A stretch of 64,000 nt of DNA from Mangifera indica (taxonomy: Eukaryota > Streptophyta > Magnoliopsida > Sapindales > Anacardiaceae). The notes under the pieces are model-generated. The model had not been told where the DNA came from. It worked only from the letters and a program-made list of their open reading frames with translations, and searched no databases. The DNA lies in contig NC_058139.1 in assembly GCF_011075055.1 (NCBI RefSeq), forward strand, positions 16,823,584 through 16,887,583, given 5' to 3'. Position numbers and translations under genes: made by a program. Positions 57,245 through 64,000 of this stretch are shown here, one piece after another (within the stretch, counting starts at the first letter, position 1; every line of letters starts with the position of its first letter).

Positions 57245-60200
57245 CCAAAGTTGCATGCTGGAATGTTAGGGGCCTTAATGCTCCTATCAAACAAAGGGAG
57301 GTTAGACAATTTATCTTTCATAATAAAGTTGATTTCATGGCTGTGTTAGAAACTAAAGTAGGGTCTCATAATATTTCTAGAGTGACTAGTAATGTATGGA
57401 GAGATTGGGAGTATGACAATAATAATGGGGTATGCCAAAATGGGAGAATTTGGATAGGATGGAATAAGGAAGCTATTAGCATAGATATTAAGGAAAAGGC
57501 CCCTCAATTCATTCACTGTAAAGCTTGGTTAGTGAAGGAGGAAACCCAAGTGGCTATATCTATAGTATATGGGCTTAATCAACCTTTGGAGAGGAAAAGT
57601 CTTTGGAGGGAAATTATTAAACACTCTAACCAGTTGGGAAGTAAACCTTGGATAATTATGGGTGATTTTAATGCTATTAGGGGACCAAATGAAAAGATAG
57701 GAGGGGCGGTATGAGGAGATACATATTGCGGTGACCTAAACACTTGTTGTAGAGAGGCAAGCTTAGATGACCTGAGGTATATGGGGAACCATCTCACTTG
57801 GAGTAATTCTAGTGAAGGGCAAAGGAGGATAGCTTGCAAATTAGATAGAGCTCTTGTCAATGAATCTTGGAGTGATATTTTTCCGGATTCGTATGCAAAT
57901 TTTCTCAATTCTTCAATTTCAGATCATTCTCCTTGTGTAGTGACTTGTGGGGGTGAAGAGGAGAGGAGAAATGTTCCATTCAAGTTCTACAATATGTGGG
58001 CGAATCATGAATGTTTCATTGATATTGTAAGGGAGGCTTGGAAAAAGAATTATGAGGGCAGCCCTATGTTCAATCTTGTAAGCAAACTCAAAGGATTAAA
58101 AGGTGCTTTAAGGAAGTTGAATAGGAATGAATATTGGAATATCTCCAAAAAGGTGATAGAAGCAAAATATAACCTGGAAAGTGCTCAAAATAGGCTCCAA
58201 ATCTGCCCTCTTGATGAAGACTTAGCTAAAGAAGAAAAAACTTGGCTGGAACACTATAAGAGACTTAGTGAGGCTGAAGAATCTTTGGCTAGGCAAAAAA
58301 CAAAGGTTCATTGGCTTCAAGAGGGAGATCAAAACACCAAATATTTCTTCAAATGCATTAAAGCACGAAGAAGTAGGAATGCAATAAAAGGGGTTTGCCT
58401 TGATAATGGATCTTTTGTGAGCGACAAGGGAGAAGTCAAAAAGGAGTTTGTAAACTACTTCAAGAAGGTTCTCAACTCCACGGATGCTTGCAATTTAAAC
58501 ATTAAAGAAATACAAAGGCTGGTTACATTCCAAATGGAGCACCAAGTAAAGGAGATGTTGATCAAGGAAGTGGAGGAGGATGAGATCAAAACTACCATTT
58601 TTGCCATGGACAACAATAAAGCACCAGGGCCGGATGGTTATGGAGCTTTCTTTTTTAAGGCAGCTTGGGAGATTGTTGGGAGTGATGTCATCAAGGCAAT
58701 CAAGCATTTCTTCTCCTCGGGTCATCTCCTTAAAGAGGTAAATAGTACTATCCTTGCTCTTGTTCCTAAGGTGGCTAACGCTTCTATGTGCAAGGACTAT
58801 AGGCCTATAGCTTGCTGCAACACCATTTACAAATGTATCTCCAAGATCCTAGCAAACCGTCTTAAAGCCATCCTCCCAAACTTCATTGATAAAGCTTAAG
58901 GTGCCTTTGTGGGTGGTCGGAACATTGGAGAAAATATCATGTTGTGTCAAGAATTAATGCACAACTTTCACAAAGTGGGCAAAGATAAGAAGTGTGCTAT
59001 GAAGATTGATCTCTTGAAGGCTTATGATTCGGTTCATTGGGATTTTATTCTTGCAATTCTTGGAACTATTGGCACCCCGGGGAAATTCATAGGCTGGATC
59101 AAGAGTTGCATCACTACTCCTTCTTTCTCCTTGGGAATCAATGGTGAATTAGTTGGTTTCTTCAAGAGTTCTCATGGATTAAGACAAGGGGACCCTATAT
59201 CCCCTTACCTCTTTGTAATGGCAATGGAGATCCTCTCCTGTATGCTTGGGGAACTTAAAAACCAACCTTCGTTTGGCCATTATTGGAAATGCAAGGTAAA
59301 CAATATTACTCATCTTTGTTTTGCCGATGACCTTATCTTATTTTGTAGGGCGGATAGTGATTCCATTTCCCTAATGGAGAATACTCTTAGCCTATTCCAT
59401 AAGTGGTCCGGACTTAAAATGAATTGCTCTAAAAGTAACATTTACCTTTCTGGGGTTTCCCAAGAGGAGAAGAATCATCTTTCGGCTATGAGCAAAATGG
59501 AGGTGGGAGAGCTGCCATTCAAGTACTTAGGAGTGCCTATAACTTCTTCAAAGCTCAAAAGTGGTGAATGCAAGATGCTGATTCAAAAGATTGTGGGGCG
59601 AATCACCTCTTGGCGGAGCAAAGCTTTATCCTATGCGGGTAGGCTCATTCTTATTAGGGCAGTCCTTTTTAGAATTCAAATATATTGGTCTTCAATATTT
59701 ATTCTTCCTTCAAGTGTCCATAAGGAGATAGATGGAATTTTAAGGAATTTCCTATGGAGTGGTGCTTCAATGGAGGGTAAGAAGGCCAAAGTTGCTTGGG
59801 AGGAGGTATGTGTTCCCAAAAAGGAGGGTGGTTTAGGAATCATGAAGAGCAAAGCTTGGAACAAAGCTGCCATAATAAAAAACATGTGGAAGATTCTTAA
59901 TGATAAGCGGAATTCTCTATGGGTGGAATGGATCAAGACCAACAAACTAAGAGGCAAATGCTTTTGGGAAATAAAGCCTAATGGTGAGAGTTCTTGGGTT
60001 TGGAGGAAGATCCTTGGCCTTAGGGAACAAATGAAGTCCAAGTTCAAGAGGATCATTGGCAATGGGGAAAAAACATTTCTATGGCATGACAATTGGCACC
60101 CCTATGGTCCTTTGTTGGATAAATATGGACCTAGGATTATTTATGATTCGGGTATCCCAAAGAATGCTCTCGTAAGGGAAGTAATTGAGGAGCATCGGTG

Positions 60201-60888
60201 GAAATGGCCGGTGGCAAATTCATGTCACCTTTTGGAGATAAAGGATGCTCTCCCTTGCTGCCCTTTACGTGGAGAGGACTCCTTAATTTGGTCCCCCAAG
60301 TCTAATGGAGAATTTTCCGTCAAAGCGGTTTGGGAAGTCATCCGAGAAAGAAAGGAAAAGGTAACTTGGCACAAGCTTATATGGTTCAAACGACACTTTC
60401 GAAGACATTCTTTCATTGTTTGGTTGGGTATTAGGGGAAAACTTATGACAAGGGATAAATTAATCCGAATTGGCCTTATCTCCCACAATGTTTGCCTTTT
60501 GTGTAATGAGGAACCGGAATGCATGGACCATCTCTTCTTTAGGTGTGCATTTAGCTTTCAAATCTGGAATGAAGTGATTAACTTATGTCATCAACAAATT
60601 AATCTCATGCCGTGGACCTCCTTGATTGAGGAGCTGACTAAAGAATGGAAGGTGGACAACTTCAAGAATATTTTGAGTAAGGTGTGTTTTGGTGCTACCG
60701 TCTACCACATATGGAAGGTTAGGAATGATATTTGCTTTGGAAGAAGTGGATCACCAAAGGAGAGAGTCACAATGTTTATTAAAGAGTGTGTTAGGGTAAG
60801 GGTAAATTGTTTGAAGAAAGTGAACAAGTCTAGTGAAAATGTGTCAATTGCAAACAATTGGAGTATCTCTCATGCTATATTTGAGTAG
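57241..60888 (+). pseudogene. LINE ORF2, endonuclease and reverse transcriptase
   Basis: One 1215-codon frame with two in-frame stops: TGA at 57712-57714 (after KIGGAV) and TAA at 58897-58899 (after FIDKA). Endonuclease: KVACWNVRGLNAPIKQREVR, FMAVLETKVG, WIIMGDFNAI, SISDHSPCVV (residues about 1-230). RT: NNKAPGPDGYGAFFFKAAWE near residue 459, KIDLLKAYDSVHWDFI, SHGLRQGDPISPYLF, CFADDLILF (catalytic DD near residue 694). C-terminal zf-RVT: LIRIGLISHNVCLLCNEEPE and CMDHLFFRC. No RNase H domain is seen. Both stops fit single C-to-T changes (from CGA and CAA). Confidence 0.9.
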
Positions 60889-60986
60889 TCATAGATTGTT
60901 GCTTCTCATATAGTTTGTTTATGATGTAGTTCGGTCTTTGTTATTTTATGGTTTGATTTTATTTGTTGCTTGTTAGATTCGGCATA

Positions 60987-61044
60987 ACCTAGGGACTTGT
61001 CCTAGGTATGCTTGTGTTTAGCTTAAGCTAGGAATTTGTCCTAG
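60987..61044 (+). promoter_or_regulatory. LINE 3' UTR paired hairpins
   Basis: First hairpin: ACCTAGG (60987-60993), loop GACTTGT, CCTAGGT (61001-61007). Second: CTAGGA (61028-61033), loop ATTTG, TCCTAG (61039-61044). The same pair occurs in the truncated LINE at 51933-51993, with stems kept. Probably an RNA structure recognised by the LINE reverse transcriptase. Confidence 0.7.
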
Positions 61045-61114
61045 ATTTGCTATTGTATATCCTTTACTTGGTATAAAATTATGTTACTTACCAAAAAAAA
61101 AAAATGTAGCTAAC

Positions 61115-61760
61115 CATGAAAATTCCTTACCTTACTTATAGTTTTTTCATGTTTTCCATTCTCTAATTGCTTTAATCTTGTCCTCATCCATATGTATCCC
61201 CTCATCACTAATTATGAAGCCCAAGAATAATAGCTTTCTTGTTAAGAACACATACTTTTTTAGATTCACATAAAAATTGTTCTCCCTTAAAACCAGGAAC
61301 ACTTGCTTTAGGTGATTTATATGCTCCTCATCATTCTTACTATAAATTAAAATGTCATCAAAGTAAACCACAACAAAGCTAGATAAAAATGGTCTTAATA
61401 CCTGATTCATCAACCGCATAAATGTACTTGGTGCATTTAAGAGTCCAAATGGCATGACTAACCATTCATACAAACCATCTTTCATTTTTAATGCAGTTTT
61501 CCATTCATCCCTTGGTCAAACTCTAATTTGGTGATACCGACTCTTCAAGTCTAACTTTGAAAATACCTTGGCATTATACATTTGGTCTAGCAAATCATCA
61601 AGTCTAGGAATAGGAAAACTATATGTTATGATTATTTTATTGATAGCACAACTATCTATACACATTCTTTAGCTTTCATCCTTTTTGGGGTGAACAAGAT
61701 CAGCACAATGCATAGACTAATGCATTCTTGAATGTGTCCATTCTATAGTAATTCCTCCAC
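61115..61760 (-). pseudogene. Gypsy-3 reverse transcriptase
   Basis: On minus: [58 protein letters not shown] (catalytic DD kept) and [20 protein letters not shown] from a 112-codon open frame (61485-61147). Upstream blocks (SRYHQIRV and the KKDG-type start) are readable with stops to about 61760. The 3' part is cut by the LINE at 61114. Confidence 0.85.
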
Positions 61761-61991
61761 TTGTTCTTTAAATTTCTCATTCTCTTTAGGACTCATAATA
61801 TAATATGGAAAATTTGGTAAACTAGCACCAAGAATGACGTCGATCTAAGGTTGTATATCTCGCAATAGTAGTAGCCTAATAGGTTTAACTTTTATATCTT
61901 CAAACTCATCAAGTAACCTTTGTACCTCATTGGGGATTGGTTTCTTCTCTGTTTCTTCTTCTTTAACTAGGAAGGCTATTGGAGTCTTTGT

Positions 61992-62440
61992 CTACTTTAT
62001 GGTGTCAAGGAATTCCTCATTCTCTAAAAGTATTAAGAGTAAGGTCTTCTCATTTTTCTTTAGATCACCCACATCTCTCTTTCTAAAAAACACAATAATC
62101 CTCTTTTGTTTCCACTTAAAAGAATACGTATTTTCACAACCCCTATAAGTTGCATCTATATCATATTGCCATGGTCTCCTTAGAAACACATGACAAGCAT
62201 CTATCTCCACAATATCATACAAGATCTCAACTTTATTAGTTTTTTCCAAGGACAAAGGCAATTTACATTGCTCCACTACTCTCACATTAGGTCCCTTTTT
62301 AATCCAACCAATATTATAAAGGTGAGGGTATGGCTTAGTTTTTAATTTTAGATGGTATATAATGCTCTTTACAATTAGTTTCTCATTACTACACCCATCA
62401 ATCACTAATTTGCACACCTTTGAATTAATAGAACATTGTC
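61992..62440 (-). pseudogene. Gypsy-3 aspartic protease
   Basis: A 141-codon open frame: MCKLVIDGCSNEKLIVKSII (active-site Asp in VIDG), KLKTKPYPHLYNIGWIKKGP, VEIDACHVFLRRPWQYDIDA. The usual DSGS/DGGS active-site pattern is altered to DGCS, and LLGRPW reads FLRRPW. It is followed by linker sequence to RT. Confidence 0.75.
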
Positions 62441-62599
62441 CTTCAAATATTTTTTTATGTTATGAATCATCAGTTTCAATAGGTGAATATAAGATTGGTC
62501 TTACCATGTATACCAAGTATTCACTTTCCTCTATCTTTTCTTCCTCTTCAATATTGTCTTCTTCAAATTCTTTTCCATCTTGTTCTTGTCATGACATGT

Positions 62600-63640
62600 T
62601 AACAAATTTCCTCCTAGGACAATTCCTTGATTTGTGCCCAATTTCATTACACTTGAAACACTTCAAACCCTTGCTTGGCTCAACCTTCTCTTTTCCTTTC
62701 AATACTGTTGGTTTAGGTTTGGTTTCTTGTGTTTTCACATCACTTCAAATTATAGGGTTCTTTACTTCAATGTCCTGTCACTTATTTATGTTACTCCATG
62801 ATAGTCTTTTATTCTTCAAAATTCTTTCAGCCTGTAAAGCCAAAATTTAAGCTTGATCTACAAACCATATGTTTTACATTGTCAAGTGATCTTGAATAGA
62901 ATAGTTTAACCCATTCATATACCTCGTAACTTGTTAGTCTTCGATCTTACTCAAGTTAAATCAAGATTATAGTAGTAGAAAATCTTCTGTATAGGCAGTC
63001 ATAGTTTTAGTTCCTTGGTAGCAATTTTGAAGTTGTTGGAACAATGCTTGCTCATAATCGAATTTAGAAAATGAGACTTCAATAAAGCTTTTATCCGCTC
63101 CCAATCTATCACAATTGATTGCTCATTCATCCTCAATTGTTCTTGATGCCTTTGCCACCATGCACCAGCTCCTCAATTTAATTTATAAGTTACTAAACTT
63201 ACTTTTTGTGTTGGCTCGATCTGTATAATATAAAAAAATCGCTCCACTTCACATAACCAATCAATAAATTGCCCAATATCCATTACACCACTGAAACTAG
63301 GATGATCAACCTTGAGTTTGTAAGGTTCACGATTTTTAATAAGTTCTCCTCATTCTTAATTATAGCTCTAGGATATAATCACCTTTCAATTCTTCATCAA
63401 CTCCTTGCTCAGGTTGTGTATAAACTTCTTCTCTTCTTGGTTACATTCGTCTAGGAAGAATTGGAACTGTCCTTTGTAGATTAGAAGCGGTTTGTGTTGG
63501 TTATGATGCAAATAAGTTGGCTTGTATCTCATTGACCCATGTAGTTAGTCCCTCTATGACTCTAATTAATGCTACGATTTATTGCTCCAAACTAGCACAT
63601 CAATCTGAATTTTTCTCATGGCTAACCATCTCAAGACAAG
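62600..63640 (-). pseudogene. Gypsy-3 gag
   Basis: On minus from about 63640: PSFSGVMDIGQFIDWLCEVE, GAGAWWQRHQEQLRMNEQSI and VIDWERIKALLKSHF, the retrotransposon gag core, then many stops, and the knuckle CFKCNEIGHKSRNC (about 62620-62665) followed by an acidic linker. The plus-strand frame at 62362-62850 is its shadow. Confidence 0.75.
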
Positions 63641-63652
63641 GCTCTGATTCCA
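63641..63652 (-). promoter_or_regulatory. Gypsy-3 primer-binding site
   Basis: On minus it reads TGGAATCAGAGC, one base from the standard TGGTATCAGAGC, two bases from the LTR. Confidence 0.85.
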
Positions 63653-63654
63653 CT

Positions 63655-64000
63655 TGATATAGGATAAATATTGATGGGGTTGTGATATCGCTCATAAGGA
63701 TGTTTAGGTTTGATATTTTTCAACAAACGAAAAAGGATACCAAGAATTCTTGTAAGCTTTGCAAAGGAATTATTAAGAAAACTCAAATAAGAAGTTTCAG
63801 TAATAACTTGAATTAAATGCTTTGAATGACAAAACTCATATCTTTATATAGGCTTATTTCTCCTGACTAGACTAGAAAAAACTAAGACATAAGGAAAACT
63901 ACTTTAATTAAAATTTCCTAAATAATAACTTTCTAAAACTTATTATTTTCTAAATCAAAATAAGACACTTATCAAAAATAAAAATAGATATCTTAACTTA
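63655..64000 (-). repeat. Gypsy-3 5' LTR, cut by the window end
   Basis: Begins TGATATAGGATAAATATTG next to the primer-binding site; from 63730 to the window end it matches 52825-53100. The remaining roughly 250 bp of the LTR lie beyond 64000. Confidence 0.85.

Larger units (their letters stand above)
55108..61100 (+). mobile_element. Near full-length L1-type LINE with captured copia fragment
   Basis: The insertion consists of a 172-bp copia gag piece (55108-55279), a 5' UTR (55280-55870), ORF1 (55871-57244), ORF2 (57241-60888), a 3' UTR with two hairpins and poly-A (to 61100). A target duplication flanks the whole unit. ORF1 is open and ORF2 has only two stops, so the copy is comparatively young. 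It lies on plus, opposite to its Gypsy-3 host. Confidence 0.9.
55094..61114. repeat. Target-site duplication of the LINE
   Basis: AAAATGTAGCTAAC occurs at 55094-55107 and again at 61101-61114, right after the LINE poly-A. Some leading A bases may belong to the tail, so the duplication is 10-14 bp. Gypsy-3 RT and RNase H reading continues from one side to the other. Confidence 0.9.
52825..64000 (-). mobile_element. Gypsy-3: Reina-like chromovirus split by a LINE
   Basis: On minus: 5' LTR (64000, running off the window, to 63655), primer-binding site, gag, zinc knuckle, protease, RT, [LINE 55108-61100], RNase H, integrase and 3' LTR (53346-52825). RT, protease and IN wording is close to Gypsy-1 but is a separate lineage with different LTRs. 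Stops and shifts occur in every domain. Its far end and target duplication cannot be checked because the 5' LTR leaves the window. Confidence 0.85.

Noticed and set aside
57579..57908. Minus-strand ORFs within the LINE, also at 59676-60092 and 60225-60524
   Set aside because: They are antisense to ORF2, which is supported by endonuclease, RT and zinc-finger motifs.

Overview
The window is nuclear DNA of a flowering plant, most likely a eudicot, from gene-poor, transposon-dense chromatin. This rests on nested Ty3/gypsy chromoviruses, Ty1/copia elements, plant L1-type LINEs and a MuDR-type DNA transposon with a Ulp1-like gene, on very AT-rich spacers, and on the absence of any confident cellular gene, tRNA or rRNA. 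The species cannot be told from the sequence.

Layout. 1-3240: AT-rich spacer with a perfect 51-bp tandem duplication and one unassigned short ORF. 3240-5090: fragments of two LTR families (here LTR-A and LTR-B) and a degenerate palindromic tandem repeat. 5092-8629 (minus): Gypsy-1, a Reina-like chromovirus remnant with one 1.0-kb LTR, almost no gag and a truncated integrase. 8630-14374 (minus): remnants of two copia elements (I and II) joined head to tail; the second carries an inserted Gypsy-1-family LTR flanked by a 23-bp direct duplication. 14375-15101: LTR-A and LTR-B pieces. 15102-34600: an old copia gag/protease region split into three by two complete Tekay/Del-like gypsy elements of one family, 2A (15382-24929, minus, target duplication GCTTA) and 2B (25144-34322, plus, target duplication ATCTC).

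34600-47560: a DUF1985-like fragment, copia RT/RNase H remnant III, and a Mutator-like element of Kaonashi type. The latter has a Ulp1-like protease gene on plus (37430-42345, interrupted by an LTR-B copy) facing a mudrA-like transposase gene on minus (47549 down to 42810, interrupted by a solo Gypsy-2 LTR). 48660-52520 (minus): a Sirevirus-like copia remnant with a candidate envelope-like ORF downstream of pol, interrupted by a 5'-truncated LINE. 52825 to beyond 64000 (minus): Gypsy-3, a second Reina-like element with both LTRs, split by a nearly full-length L1 LINE (55108-61100) that has a piece of copia gag inside its target-site duplication.

The genes do not form a host pathway. Each set is the machinery of one selfish element, and almost all are broken by stops, shifts or lost catalytic residues. 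Several breaks in the best-preserved copies are C-to-T/G-to-A changes, as expected after long cytosine methylation. I found no clearly new defence or metabolic system. The most unusual points are the LINE with a copia capture, the 23-bp duplication, the variable-number hairpin repeat in the Gypsy-2 LTRs, the paired 3'-UTR hairpins shared by two LINE copies, and the Ulp1 gene that has lost its catalytic cysteine.
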